NCBI GenBank assembly: GCA_964016985.1
Contig: OZ024828.1
Coordinates: 85,948,308 to 86,012,307, forward strand
DNA: 64,000 bases
Direction: 5' to 3'
Source: Anodontia alba
Taxonomy: Eukaryota > Mollusca > Bivalvia > Lucinida > Lucinidae
Under the pieces are notes generated by a model. That model saw only the letters and a list, made by a program, of their open reading frames with translations. It had not been told where the DNA came from and did not search any database. Shown here piece after piece: positions 1-10,387 of this stretch. Every line of letters begins with the position of its first letter. Positions within the stretch are counted from its first letter, which is position 1. Position numbers and translations under genes: made by a program.

Positions 1-1
1 C

Positions 2-403
2 TGCAATGTCAGACCGCAGGACGTTGTCACCACCAGGTCCGATGAACTACTTGCGTGGCTTGGCATTGAGGATCTGGATCTCATTCTGAAGGAGAGAAGG
101 CTCCGCTGGTATGGACATGTGGAACGCTCCAATGGTGCAGTCAAGACAGCCTTTGACATACAGGTTAAGGGAAAGCCTGGGCCTGGGAGACCCAAAATGA
201 CATGGAAGCAGCTGACAGAGAGGGATTGCAGAGAGTGGAAGCTCTCGGCTATCAACCCTCATGATAGAAATATGTGGAGATCTGGTGTGAGATCTGCCAT
301 GCATGCAGCAAGCCAGCTATCTGGAATGGCCCACTGATGTGGATGTTGCCCCTGTACCTGCAAGTTAATAAAAAATCCGATTATGATTATGATGATATGA
401 TAA
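2..403 (+). mobile_element. LINE 3' fragment (RT C-terminal end)
   Basis: Reading frame open from base 2 to a stop at 337; the start lies outside the window. It encodes the C-terminal tail of a non-LTR retrotransposon reverse transcriptase, including RRLRWYGHVER and GRPKMTWKQLTERDCREW. These motifs are typical of LINE polyproteins common in bivalves and cnidarians. The frame is followed by a GATTAT-like microsatellite tail (about 370-403). A second, more decayed copy lies at 14047-15150. Whether this copy is intact upstream cannot be seen. Confidence 0.85.
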
Positions 404-464
404 GTAGCCAACAGTGAAGACCCTGATAATGCAGCATCTGATCTGGGTCTGCATTAATAACCCT

Positions 465-665
465 ATGTATTTGGACAGATAGGCCTTTGCAAACAGTGTA
501 GACCTAGATGAGACACCGAAGTATGCAGCGTCTGAACAGGGTTTACACTGTTTGCCATACACACAGCAATATTTTAGACACATCAAGAGGTAGTAGAATA
601 GACTGTTTCAAAATTTAGGACAAGTATGGTAAGTACATAAGGTGTCCCAAAACTTAGGGTACATA
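465..665. mobile_element. Foldback MITE, family D
   Basis: Central imperfect hairpin with arms GCAAACAGTGTAGACC and its complement around 496-555. It is followed by the family's flank (TTTAGACACATCA, then a 'GGACAAGTATGGTAAG' and 'TTAGGGTA' tail). The same structure recurs at 24365, 26375, 58075 and 62845. No coding capacity. Bases 660-1160 hold only degenerate pieces of similar sequence. Confidence 0.6.
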
Positions 666-1159
666 TGGTATACTGTTTGCTCAGGTCTTTTATGTTCAAA
701 TAATTAAGATAAATACAGTGGCCACATTCCTGATTTCCCAGAGTGCTATTTTACTATCCATTTTATCCATTTTAGCTGCAGTGCAGACCCAGATCAGATT
801 CAACAGAACTTGGGTGTCTGATCAGGATCTACTCTGTCTAATTACAGAAATTTCTATAAAACATAGTAATAATAGAAATAAACCAGACACCCTGCTATTG
901 GAAATAGACAGATCTAAAAAGTTGTGGTAGAGTCCATTGACATAAATGGGTTAACCTCTCTACTCCAGTCCCCACTCTACAACAGCCAATTATGCATTCT
1001 CAAGGTTAGTTGTTGTCAGGAGGTTGCACTGGGCAAAGTATTTGATTATACATAGCTCAAGATCTGGTTCATCACTCTTTGCTCAGGCCTGTTCTATCCA
1101 AATAGATAGGTAAATACAGAAATTCCTGATTTCCCGGAGTGCTGTTTTACCATATATTT

Positions 1160-1865
1160 AAGAGCTCTGCAACAACCACCTCTCTACAACAACCACCTCA
1201 CTACAACAGTCACCTTTCAACAACAGCCACCTCTCTACAACAACCATCTCACTACAATAGTCTACTCTCTGCATCATCCACTTCACTACAACAGCCACCT
1301 CTATAACAGCCACCCCTCTACAACAATCACCCCATTGCAAGTCACCTCTCTACAACAGCCAACTCACCACAACAGCCACCTCTCTACAACAGCCACCACA
1401 CTACAACAGCCACCCATCTAGAACAGCTACCTACAACAGCAGCCTTCTACTACGGCCACCCCTTATAACAACCACCTCATTACAACAGTCACTCTCTACA
1501 ACAGCCACCTTTCTACAACAGCCACCCCTCTAAAACAGTGACCTCACTACAACAGCCACCATTCAATAACAGCCACCTTTCAACAATATCCACCTCACTA
1601 CAACAGCCACCTCTGCACAGCCACTTCACTACAACAGCCACCTTTCTACAACAGCCACTTCACTACAACAGCCACCTCACTACAACAGCCACAACACTAC
1701 AACAACCATGTCTACAAAAGCCACCTCTCTACAACAGCCACCTCTCTACAACAACCACCTCACTACAACAACCACCTCTCTACAACAGTCACCTCACTAA
1801 CAGCCACCTCTCTACAACATGCAACCTCTACAACATCCAACTCTCTACAACAGCCAGTTTTATGT
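1160..1865. repeat. CAACAGCCACCT low-complexity array
   Basis: About 700 bases of degenerate tandem repeats built on CTCTACAACAGCCACCT, unit roughly 14-18 bases with many indels. ORFs on both strands here are by-products of the repeat. Confidence 0.9.
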
Positions 1866-1984
1866 CTTCCCAATGATGGCATTTGCAGGAAGTTGCCCTT
1901 TAGGACCAGTGGGTACAGTATCTGATTACACATAACTCCAGAGGAACATTTTAGCTTGCCTGTATGAAAGTACAGGTAGAGCTT

Positions 1985-2215
1985 TAGCAGTCACCATGGG
2001 GTTGGCATTGGTGTTGGTTAAAATTTTTGGTAAAAGTTTTTTAAAAGGCTCTATCTCCTGAACCTCTGGATGGGAGTAGTTCATACTTGCCCTGATGTTA
2101 GATACTGGTCTGAAGTTCTGTGCTATACCATCATGACTGATATGAGTGACCTTGACGTCAAGGTCACAGACTTAGAAAGAAAAAAAAATTATAAATTATG
2201 TTAAAGTTTTTGGTT
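1985..2215. repeat. Fragment of array element (38.5-kb type)
   Basis: One unit of the repeat found in tandem at 38690-39180: a segment beginning TATCTCCTGAACCTCTGGATG and running to a GACCTTGACGTCAAGGTCAC block. Isolated and truncated here. Confidence 0.65.
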
Positions 2216-2269
2216 AAAGTTTATAAAGGCAGCTATGCTGTTCTGCGGCAGCTCTTATTCTTATTTATA

Positions 2270-2475
2270 GTAATATTTCTTATCTGGGTCAAGTCAAGTG
2301 AAAAGGTGTCTTTGAGCATATGCAGACAGTGAATGCCCCAGATCAGACTGTGCAGATGCGCAGTCTGATCTGGGGCATTTGCTGTCTGCTGACAACATTA
2401 CTGGGCACTGTCAATTATTTCGATGTAGGCTACATGCCCTAATATGATTGTGTGGACACGTAGAATGATCAAGCA
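2270..2475. mobile_element. Foldback element with perfect 19-bp stem
   Basis: 2332-2379 is a perfect hairpin: AATGCCCCAGATCAGACTG, a 10-base loop, then the exact complement. The outer sequences (around 2280 and 2500: AAGTCAAGTGAAAAGGTG and CACCTTTTCACATGACG) are also partly complementary. Related foldbacks occur near 9660, 20445 and 61300. Outer limits approximate. Confidence 0.6.
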
Positions 2476-2571
2476 CACGCTCCAAGTCACCTTTTCACAT
2501 GACGCGGTTCATCTGGAATAATGATAAAGTCTACTATTTTGCTTGACTTGGGTAATTTTTCTGTTGTATAG

Positions 2572-2708
2572 GTTGTTATACAGCCAACAGCCAACAGCAG
2601 TAGATTAGCTGAATGGCACCGAATGAAAACCACGAAAAATTGTCCTGATGACTTAACCATTAAAATAGCTGTCAGGATGGACAAACCACAAAACATGAAA
2701 CATTGTGG
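2572..2708 (+). CDS. Cadps: CAPS exon 1 of window (end of C2 region, start of PH)
   Basis: Too short and split for an ORF scan, but clear by homology. The acceptor is CTGTTGTATAG and the donor GTAAGT. The 137-nt frame begins in phase 0 and reads [18 protein letters not shown], then a linker, then [16 protein letters not shown]. This matches CAPS/CADPS just before the PH domain, where the vertebrate protein has IKLAVRMDKP followed by MKHSGYLYA. The last two bases (GG) join the first base of the next exon to make the Gly of the GYLY motif. CAPS is a cytosolic and peripheral membrane priming factor for dense-core vesicle exocytosis. Upstream exons (N-terminus, C2 domain) are outside the window. 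Confidence 0.9.
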
Positions 2709-2858
2709 GTAAGTTTGTTATGTTGTCTGAAATACTGACTTTTGTGATTTAATGGTAAACCATGATATGATGTTTGTATAAAATTAATGATAATTTTTTT
2801 TCAGTGAATTGTGTATGTACTGTCATCCCTGTAGTATCCCTATGCAACTGGTATATTT

Positions 2859-4386
2859 TTTAGCTCACTAAAGCCTAAGGTTCGTCATCCATCATCTGCG
2901 TCATCTATATCTTAGCATCTGCCTATGCCTGCCTTGTCAGTTTTTTCAAATGGCATCTCCTTAAACCACTTGGCTGATTGAAACCAAATTACATATGGAG
3001 CCTCCATGGGATTGGAGAACAAAAGTTTGTTCTTAAGGCCTGGCACATGACCATGATGGCCACCATGCTCATATATGATAAAAACCTTTGAAAATCATCT
3101 CAGGAACTGAATCACTGATGACCTTGAAACTTGGTATGCAGCATTGGAGACTTAGGCCCTATCAAGTTATTCAAATGATGACCCTTGGTTGACCTTGACC
3201 TATTTTACGGCAAGGTCAAATTCAGTCACTTAGGCTTTTGTATGGGGAAAAAGGTGAAACTGTGGATTTTTCTGATTCTGTTGTTACCTGTGACATCAAA
3301 GTTGATTTTATGCAATCAACTAAATGAAGGTTTATAAATAGATAAGGTCAAAGTCGTTTACTGACCTTTGTCCTGGGTGCCTCAGATTCAGTATTTTTAA
3401 CTTCTCCTCTACAACTGCTGGGCTGATTGAAACCAAATTACATTTGGAGCCTCTTTGGGATGAGGGACTGAATTTTTGTGCATGGGATCTGAGTCACTTG
3501 ACCAAGATGGCCACCATGCCCATATATAGTAAAAACTCTGAAAATTCTCTTCTCAGGACTGATAGGCTGATGACCTTGAAACCTGGTATGCAGCATTTAG
3601 GACTCCGACCCTACCAGGTTTATCCAAATGACCCTTTGTTGACCCTGACCTGTTTTAAATCAATGTCAGATTGGATTAATAGGCATTTTGTCACATAAGC
3701 AAAACTGTTGTAACTGATATTATTTATAGAGGTCATTACATTAGTTTAGCTCATATTAGACAAAGTCTGAGAAAAGGACAAAACAGTGGATTTTTCTAAA
3801 GCTATTGTAGCTTATGACATCAAAGTTAATTATGCAATCAGTTAAGTGAACTTTTATAAATACCAAAGTTAAGGTAATTTACTGACCTTGGTCCTAGGTC
3901 CCTCAGATTCAGTCATTTTAAGATCTTTGCTAAAACCTCTGGGCTGATTGAAACCAAATTGCATATAGAGCCTCAGTGGGGTTGGGAAACCAAAGTTTGT
4001 TCATGGGATCTGGGTCTCATGACCAAGATGGCCATCATGCCCATATATGGTAAAAAGAATTTCAAATTCTTCATCTCAGTGGTTCATGAATGGCTACATT
4101 TAGATTTTACCAAAAACCAAAATTGCTAGATTGGCTAAATTATTTGAAACTATGAACATTAAAATTACAGACATGCTAAAGTAACTTTAGCTTGGAAATT
4201 ACCTTAAGTGCTTGCAAGATGGAATAGTAGGAAATAAGAAAAGTGAGCAAAATCTAGATGCTGTTAAACAGAATTTTGAAAGTACAAAGTGTTTTTAGGC
4301 TTCTGAGTGCAAAAGCTTAAGGTTGCAGAAGTCTTGCTCACCCACTTGAACTCTGGTGAGCATAGTGGCCCGTGGGCCTCTTGTTT
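2859..4386 (+). mobile_element. Array-bearing element, subterminal hairpin type (M1)
   Basis: Starts TTTTTAGCTCACTAAAGCC and ends GTGGGCCTCTTGTTT, the two ends seen again at 32378-34855. Inside are three diverged tandem units of about 460 bases, each with GGCTGATTGAAACCAAATT and CAAGATGGCCACCATGCC blocks. No transposase. The 3' end is 37 bases before the next exon. Resembles the non-autonomous array-containing elements known from bivalves (pearl or Helentron-associated types); class is inferred. Confidence 0.65.
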
Positions 4387-4423
4387 ATCTGTACATGTAT
4401 ATATCCATTTTATCTCTGTACAG

Positions 4424-4599
4424 GTATCTCTATGCAATTGGTAAGAATGTTTGGAAGAAGTGGAAGAAGCGCTACTTTGTTCTGGTTCAGGTTTCACAAT
4501 ACACCTTTGCTATGTGTAGTTACCGAGAACGGAAACCAGACCCAACAGAAATGATGCAGCTAGATGGTTTTACTGTTGATTATTGTGAACCAGTTCCAG
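4424..4599 (+). CDS. Cadps: CAPS exon 2 of window (PH domain, N-terminal half)
   Basis: 176 nt, acceptor TATCTCTGTACAG, donor GTAGGA. Encodes [20 protein letters not shown] and then [17 protein letters not shown], the beta1-beta3 strands of the CAPS PH domain. This domain binds acidic phospholipids (notably PI(4,5)P2) and syntaxin-containing plasma membrane in the known family. The Lys/Arg-rich KKWKKR loop, the lipid-facing basic patch, is intact. It continues with [13 protein letters not shown] and ends one base into a Glu codon. The acceptor lies just 3' of the M1 repeat, so the immediate pyrimidine tract is the only ancestral intron sequence left there. Confidence 0.97.
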
Positions 4600-4678
4600 G
4601 TAGGAGACGAAGTACACTATCCCTTGGTATCATCGCTCTAGATTAAGTGTTTTTATACCCTGCCCCATAATAGGATCT

Positions 4679-4921
4679 GGGCCCAGTTGTTCAAAGCTAA
4701 CAATGTCGTTAGTTAACGATTCGTTAAAATTTACATCGAGTGATACGCAAATGTTCTGAAATTTTTTGCTGAAAAAATGTGAGTAGCTTTTGCAGTGCAA
4801 AAGCTACTCACATTTTTTCAGCAAAAAATTTCAGAAAATTGTATATTGAATCCGCTAAAATAGTTAATGAAATGGCCCTTATCGAGCTCGTTAAGCTAAC
4901 GACGCTTTGAACAACTGGGCC
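4679..4921. mobile_element. Foldback MITE, family A copy 1
   Basis: Termini GGGCCCAGTTGTTCAAAGC and its complement GCTTTGAACAACTGGGCCC. The centre is a hairpin with arms AAAAGCTACTCACATTTTTT / complement. Subterminal short palindromes (GTTAGTTAACGATTCG, GAGCTCGTTAAGC). Seven copies in this window; no coding capacity. Confidence 0.9.
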
Positions 4922-5650
4922 CTGGGTATTAAGTTTTCCCGTTTGAGCATCTGTCTGTCCGTCCGTCCATCAGCGCTTGGATTCCATCCTCTAACTTGAA
5001 TAGTTTTTGATAAAGTTTATGAAAATTTTTTATACACATTTATGTTAGGGGTGAGTGGTTTGGGATTGTTAGTAGGCAAATTTTATAAATTGACAGAGTT
5101 ACTGCCCTTGCTTATAGACAAATGGATTTCACTCCATATCGTGAGAAAGAATCAATGGATTTAGTCGATACTTCATATATCAAATGATATTGACAATATC
5201 TTACTTCACCTTCATTACTCAGCTTTTTCTGTCAGTTTTCAGCAGAGTGATTGCCCTTGGGTACTGATAAAAAATTGTTTCAGCTGCATATCTTGAGAAA
5301 GGATTGATGAATTTGGATGAAATTTCATATGTCAATTGATAACATCTTGCTTAGGATTATTAGTCGCCATTTTACATCAATTTTCATCAATTACCGTTCC
5401 TGCTTAGTGACAAAAAATGGTTTTCATTCCGTATCATGAGAATGAATTATTGGATTTGGATGAAACTTCAAATATTGAAGTACTTCATTTTGCTGATGAA
5501 ATGGTTTTCTCTAGTTTACTGAACAAACAGCATTTGTGGTTTGGGTATAAAATGTATTACTTTATTACGCTATCAAACATACCAATCTTTCACCTCATGT
5601 TTTGTTACTGCGCAGTGGCAGAATATTCTGCAGTGTCTGCAATGCTTTTA
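4922..5650. repeat. Array-bearing element remnant
   Basis: Begins with a TGTCCGTCCGTCC microsatellite and holds about three diverged units of 150-200 bases (GAAAGGATTGATGAATTTGG, TTTCAGCAGAGTGATTGCC). Its left part (4650-4678) is separated from it by the family A MITE, so the MITE inserted into it. Right limit approximate. Confidence 0.5.
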
Positions 5651-5699
5651 TTTTAAAACAAAAAGTATGCTCAAAAATCATCAAAAAATTATCAGCAAA

Positions 5700-5815
5700 A
5701 TCTGTGTATGCTATTGTATCCAAATAAAAATGTATAGATTATATAGAAAAAATGACCAGAAATGGTCATTTTTTTCTGTATAATCTATACATTTTTGCTT
5801 GGATATAACCTTTTC
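5700..5815. mobile_element. Foldback element, family N
   Basis: Long hairpin: AAATGTATAGATTATATAG, AAAAATGACC, then the complementary arm ending at 5800. Two further copies lie side by side at 58845-59010. Arms about 35 bases, nearly perfect. Confidence 0.75.
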
Positions 5816-5969
5816 AGATCTCTCTTTAAACAGTGTTATATCTGCAATGACTGGACCATGCAGATATACAGGCTGATGAGGGCCTGCCCTGTCAGCATAT
5901 AGACAACTTTTCTCTTAGCATACAAAAATATTTTTAAGTTACAGAGAAGAATATACCCAGCTAGCATTC

Positions 5970-6048
5970 TTTATAAATCTATAGCGGTCCGTTATCGGCC
6001 CGTCAGGGTAGCTGACGGCCCGATAACGGACCGCTATAGATTTATAAA
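5970..6048. repeat. GC-rich long hairpin
   Basis: Inverted repeat with 37-bp arms: 5970-6006 (TTTATAAATCTATAGCGGTC and onward) against 6012-6048, with one mismatched pair and a 5-base loop (GGTAG). The inner 20 bp are GC-rich, unlike the AT-rich intron around it. No second copy seen in the window. Confidence 0.85.
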
Positions 6049-6098
6049 AAATGCTTACAGGGTAGACCCAAAGTGAACTGCATGATTGTGCAATATGT

Positions 6099-6286
6099 GA
6101 TCCAGATAATGTATTGTTCTTGTTTTTTCAACTGAAAAGTAACGATAGTTTTCTTATTTCTGCACTAAAACATAGTTTGTGGGTACTCATTAGAAGTGCC
6201 TCAGGCACTTCTAATGAGTATCCACAACATATGTTTTCATGCAGAAACAAGAAAATAATATCTGTATACCCCCTCTTATCTAGAGC
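6099..6286. mobile_element. Foldback MITE, family B copy 1
   Basis: Outer ends related to AGCTCCAGATAAGAGGG. Central hairpin GGGTACTCATTAGAAGTGCC / complement, flanked by CATATGTT and 'GAGAAATAAGAAAAT' blocks. Most frequent hairpin type of the window with the family C elements. Confidence 0.8.
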
Positions 6287-6469
6287 TACGAATTTAACCT
6301 TATGTTTGCCTGTCATGGTTTATGTAATAATTTCAATATTTTTAACCTAATGGCTTAAATATAAACTGTTTAAATAGTAAAATGTTTAATATTCTGTTAT
6401 TTTCTATGATTCACATTCTTGCCTTATATTTTCACTCTTTTTCATAGTCTTACAACTATTTATTTTCAG

Positions 6470-6664
6470 AACTAGAAGGCGGCAAGTTCTTCTTCAACAC
6501 AGTGAAAGAGGGAGACAGCCTCTCTTTTGCTACAGATGACGAGAATGAGAGAGCGTTATGGGTGCAAGCTGTATATAGGGCCACAGGGCAAACACACAAA
6601 CCAGTACCACCCATGGTACAAACCAACAAAATTAGTAATACTCAGATCTCCAGAATGCAAGGGG
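6470..6664 (+). CDS. Cadps: CAPS exon 3 of window (PH domain, C-terminal half)
   Basis: 195 nt, acceptor TTATTTTCAG, donor GTAAAT. Its first two bases complete the Glu codon opened by the previous exon. Encodes [19 protein letters not shown] and [15 protein letters not shown], the last strands and the C-terminal alpha helix of the PH domain with its invariant Trp. A linker follows ([20 protein letters not shown]). Linker length and sequence resemble invertebrate CAPS proteins more than vertebrate ones. Ends one base into an Asp codon. No frameshift or stop. Confidence 0.97.
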
Positions 6665-6719
6665 GTAAATAACTTTCATATTTACATACCTCGAGATATA
6701 AAATTTACATACTAACAGA

Positions 6720-7460
6720 AACATCCATCTGTTGTATGTCCGGCCATCTGTCCATGTTTTCGTTACAGATGATAACTTAAGTAAATATCATAATCAATGG
6801 ATTTTCCCCAAACTTGGTATGTGCATTGATATTATGGAGGTCTGGTTTAGGATTGCTAATGGGCAACTTTAGTCAATTTTCGTCACACCTGCATTAGCAT
6901 GGGCAACTTAGGCGTACAAATTTCTGTCTGTCCGTGTACTTAAGTCCACCCTAGCATCCGCCCTAGTGTCTACATTAGCATTCACCTTAAATGAAGTCTA
7001 CAAACTGTAAAACGTGATAGCGGTATGGTTTTGTCATTTCACGTTTTTATGCCCCCTCCACCCACTCCCCCACCCCGTCATTTTCAGTAGTCCATTTTCA
7101 CATCTGCACGTACAAAAAATGGTTTCCGTTTGATATGCTTTGAAAAGATTAGCATATTGGATTCATATTTTATACACAGGTGTATAATCAAATTATAGGT
7201 CAAGTTCGATTTAGGGTAAACTCCACCAATTATTATAGGAGCTATGGCCTTTTTTCAACTTCATTGTCCCATCCGTATATACAAAAAATGGTTTCCATTC
7301 GATATCTTTTGAAAAGATAAGTGAATTGGATTCTTATTTTGTACATGTATATAATCATAAAATATACGTCAGGTTCGATTTAGATTAAAATCTGCTTATT
7401 ATCATAGGACTTATGGCCCTTGTTCAATCTCAGTTTTTGCAAAATGCTCATTTCCAGGTG
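6720..7460. repeat. Intronic array, about 190-bp unit
   Basis: Two clear units at about 7090-7270 and 7270-7440 share ACAAAAAATGGTTTCC and GGTTCGATTTAG blocks. An older related unit with TGTCCG motifs lies at 6730-6900. Same general layout as the other array-bearing elements. Confidence 0.5.
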
Positions 7461-7664
7461 AGGATGGCCTCTGGGTGGGGTAATCTGTGTCATATTGACC
7501 CATTTCTAATTATTTTTTATGTCATTTAGCCTTTACCCTGCTGTGTTCCATGATTGTGGCTATATCTGGGTATCACCAGATTTATTTTTTGTCAGTCAAA
7601 AATCAAGACAAGAACATAGCTCCAAATAATGTGCCTTTTTCAGCCAAAAAATGTTGATATTTTT

Positions 7665-8354
7665 CTTACAGTATTCAACCTAATTACTGCTCCATGCACT
7701 TAGGTTTTTCAAAATTGCTGGGAAAATATGGTAAAATATATATCCACCTATACTTATGGTACACTTAAAAAAAAAAAAATCAGCAAAGGACTTATCTAAT
7801 GATATTTATATGATGTTTTGTGGTTTTTTTTTTCTGATTTTCTTTGTAAAATTTGTTTTTTGTTTTGTGTTGCGGTTTTACGGCTTAGTCAACTCAATGG
7901 GGTCATGTCAAGCATGGTCAGTTTACCTAACCACACATTTACTGGGCAGGCTTAGTCTTCTAAGCGGTTAACCAGTATTGTGCACATTCTTTCACCAGAA
8001 ACTGACAACTGGCCTTCTTGAATCAGCGGAAGGGAGAGAATGACCGTAGAAAATATTTCATGATCAGTCTCCACGAAAGAATGTTGCCGATCTCGGCGGG
8101 GTTGAACCCGCGACCTCCTGGTCTCCAGTCGGACGGCGCATCCAACTGAGCCACCGAGGCTGGCTTCTTTGTAAAAGCATATGTTGTGGGTACATATTGA
8201 ATTGCATTAATAAGTTGATGCAATTCAGATGGATACCCACAACATATGCCTTTATAAAAAAGTAGACAAAAAGTCCACTGGCTGTAATGTGAAGACTATG
8301 AAATTGCTAGACTGTGAGCTTATAGGGGGTTGTGCAGTAATAAGGTCAAATATG
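7665..8354. mobile_element. TIR element, family Q copy 1 (split by a SINE)
   Basis: Left end ATTCAACCTAATTACTGC, right end GTGCAGTAATAAGGTCAAAT (imperfect complements), with a central hairpin CAATTCAGATGGATACCCAC / complement at 8180-8255. A SINE occupies 7852-8164. Other copies: 18501-18684 and 49029-50097. Confidence 0.65.
7852..8164 (-). mobile_element. tRNA-derived SINE, full length (SINE-H copy 1)
   Basis: On the minus strand the tRNA-like head holds an A-box-like TGGCTCAGTTGGATGCGC and a B-box-like GGTTCAACCCC stretch near 8100-8160. The body and a CAACACAAAACAAA-type tail follow at 7852. Flanked by a perfect 12-bp target-site duplication TTCTTTGTAAAA at 7840-7851 and 8165-8176. The peptide read from it (SDWRPGGRGFNPAEIGN) is a well-known spurious bivalve ORF, not a protein. 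Confidence 0.92.
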
Positions 8355-8494
8355 GTATTTCTTTATGAAAACATATGTTATGGGTACTCTTTAGAAGCAC
8401 CTCACTGGGGTGCTTCTAACGAGTACCCACAACATGTTTCCATGGAGAAATAAGAAAAATACTTTCCTAATACCCGCTTTTATCTGGGGCTATG
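8355..8494. mobile_element. Foldback MITE, family B copy 2 (left end lost)
   Basis: Hairpin GGGTACTCTTTAGAAGCACC / complement at about 8385-8430, then the right end TTATCTGGGGCTATG. Confidence 0.7.
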
Positions 8495-8666
8495 CAAGAA
8501 AACAAAGGCAAACAGGATAGATCCAGATGAGACAGTTCATAACAAGCCATCTCATCTGAATCTACACAGTTTGCAGAGGTGTCTGTTTTGGTGTACAGAG
8601 CTAAAAGGTTAAGATCTTGTTTTCAGTTTACTCACTATTAAGAAGTTTGTTTGTGCTATGTTACAG

Positions 8667-8803
8667 ATGCTGATCGTGCACGCAAGCATGGACTTGACGA
8701 ATTTGTGCAAGCTAACCCTTGTAATTTTGACCACCATGAATTGTTCAAAATCCTTCAAACACTAACCTTAGACTATCGGCTCAATGATGCATATACTTGC
8801 CTG
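8667..8803 (+). CDS. Cadps: CAPS exon 4 of window (post-PH region)
   Basis: 137 nt, acceptor GCTATGTTACAG, donor GTAAGC. Starts two bases into an Asp codon and ends in phase 0. Encodes [31 protein letters not shown] and [14 protein letters not shown], the conserved block directly after the PH domain in CAPS proteins. Together with the next exons it leads into the Munc13-like region that contacts SNAREs. No disruptive changes seen. Confidence 0.96.
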
Positions 8804-8867
8804 GTAAGCATGCACTAACATCCTTCTTTTTCCTCATAAGCATGCCCTTTAACTTTTACTTCTAGGC

Positions 8868-9252
8868 AGATTCAGCAGACAACAAATTAATGATATTTTT
8901 CTTATTTTTCCTAGAAAATAGGCTTTGACATTTCATGCAAGTTGTCTCCAGAAATGTCTAAGGCTGTTTTCTGGGAAAAATGAGAAAAGTATTTCAGGGC
9001 CCATTTGTTCAAAGCGTCGTTAGTTTAACAAGCTTGTTAAGGGTCATTTCGTTAACTGTTTTAGCAGATTCAATATGCAATATTCTGATATTTTTTGCAC
9101 TGCAAAAGCTACTCACATTTTTTCAGCAAAAAATTTCAGCATATTTGCATATCACTTGATTTAAATTTTAACGAATCGTTAACTAACGACATCGTTAGCT
9201 TTGAACAACTGGGCCCTGATTGTTGTCTGCTGAAATTTTTACCCAGCATGCT
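8868..9252. mobile_element. Foldback MITE, family C, split by family A
   Basis: The left part (CAGCAGACAACAAATTAATG, then TTGACATTTCATGCAAGTTG) and the right end (TTGTCTGCTGAAATTTTTAC, CAGCATGC) belong to one family C element. A complete family A MITE interrupts it at 8997-9216. Confidence 0.75.
8997..9216. mobile_element. Foldback MITE, family A copy 2
   Basis: Ends GGGCCCATTTGTTCAAAGC and TTGAACAACTGGGCCC. The central hairpin has lost part of one arm. Younger than the family C element it sits in. Confidence 0.88.
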
Positions 9253-9257
9253 ATATC

Positions 9258-9480
9258 TTAAGGGGACCAGGTAGATTTTCTGCCGTTTTGCAAGGGAGAC
9301 AAGTTTTGTTTGCTTTGCCTGCCCACTAAGCCCCTTCTGAAAAGAGATTTACTCTAAAAGGAAATAATTTGCTTCCAGGAAAAACAAATTTTTTCTTTAG
9401 AGTAGACCCCTTTTCAGAAGGGAGGAAAAAACAATGTTGAGAAGAGTTGCCTCCCTTGAAAGTGTATCCATATTGCTTAA
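9258..9480. mobile_element. Foldback MITE, family P, TTAA-flanked
   Basis: TTAA at both ends (9258-9261, 9477-9480). The central arms are CTACTCTAAAAGGAA / complement TTCTTTAGAGTAGACCCC, with outer blocks ending GTGTATCC. TTAA flanks are the signature of piggyBac-type insertion. Further copies at 11868, 26100, 40182, 46862, 50851 and 51633. Confidence 0.75.
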
Positions 9481-9494
9481 TTCACGCTTGATGA

Positions 9495-9850
9495 TTTGAG
9501 CCTCAGCATGAGATTGTGTCAAGCGAAAAAGTGCCTTTGAACATGCACAAAAATGCACATATTCAGATCATTCTTAGCATGCGCAAAGTATCACCTAGGC
9601 TTTTGCTGTGCTTTCATGCATTCATGCATTCTGTGATATCTCGTGGTTCTGTTTGCAAAAGTGAAGATCCTGATCAGACTGCACTGATGTGCAGGCTGAT
9701 CGGGGCATCACTGTCTGCACATGCCCAAAGGCTAGTTTTTTGCATGGCAAGGCCCAGATAATGTACCATATCAATATGATCAGAAACCTTGGCTATCCAA
9801 AGAGCATCCAGCAAAGACTCTACACAGACATTGCAGATGCACAAGCTAAT
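9495..9850. repeat. Degenerate foldback sequence
   Basis: Contains AGATCCTGATCAGACTGCA and GATCGGGGCATC, related to the 2.3-kb foldback. A further GATCAG/CTGATC-rich stretch runs to the family A element. No clear ends. The ORFs here are by-products. Confidence 0.4.
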
Positions 9851-9852
9851 CT

Positions 9853-10096
9853 GGGCCCAGTTGTTCAAAGCATCGTTAGCTTAACGAGCTCATTAGTGGT
9901 CAAAATATTAACTGTTCCATTAAGTACAATATCTAATTCACTGGTATTTTTGCTGAAAAAATGTGAGTAGCTTTTGCATTTGCAAAAGCTACTCACATTT
10001 TTTCAGCAAAAATATTAGCATATATGCCATATTTAATGATAAAAGTTTTAACGATACGTTAACTAATGACATGGTAAGTTTTGAACAACTGGGCCC
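9853..10096. mobile_element. Foldback MITE, family A copy 3
   Basis: GGGCCCAGTTGTTCAAAGC at the left, complement at the right. The central hairpin AAAATGTGAGTAGCTTTTGC / complement is perfect. Bases 10097-10240 hold AT-rich intron with GCGCATGTTCAAAAG-type repeat remnants. Confidence 0.9.
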
Positions 10097-10239
10097 TGAT
10101 CTTTGCTGGGTGCGCATGTTCAAAAGAACAGTATCTCGCATTGTGGCTCGTTATTTTGCCCATATTTATTCTAAATTATTTTACGTACCCACTATATTTT
10201 GGTCCTTGCAGGGGGTATCTAATAACATTGCTTCTTGGC

Positions 10240-10335
10240 AATTTCTAAATATTTGGACAGACTTGCCTGAACAGTGTAGACCCAATGAGACTGCTTATTA
10301 GAGTCTTCACTGTTTGCCATTCAGCCAACATTTTT
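10240..10335. mobile_element. Family D fragment
   Basis: GAACAGTGTAGACCCAATGAG and TCTTCACTGTTTGCCATTC form a short hairpin, the core of a family D element without its flanks. Confidence 0.5.
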
Positions 10336-10387
10336 TGACACCTAACTTAGCAGTCAGCACATAGCTCCAGGTAAACTTTACCTTTCT

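Noticed and set aside
1538..1876. 112-codon ORF rich in Thr, Gln and Leu
   Set aside because: Entirely a translation of the CAACAGCCACCT array; the opposite strand is also open for the same reason.
2487..2696. 69-codon minus-strand ORF
   Set aside because: Shadow of the real + strand CAPS exon at 2572-2708.
8023..8223. ORF with SDWRPGGRGFNPAEIGN
   Set aside because: Lies across the SINE-H tRNA-like head on the minus strand; not a protein gene.
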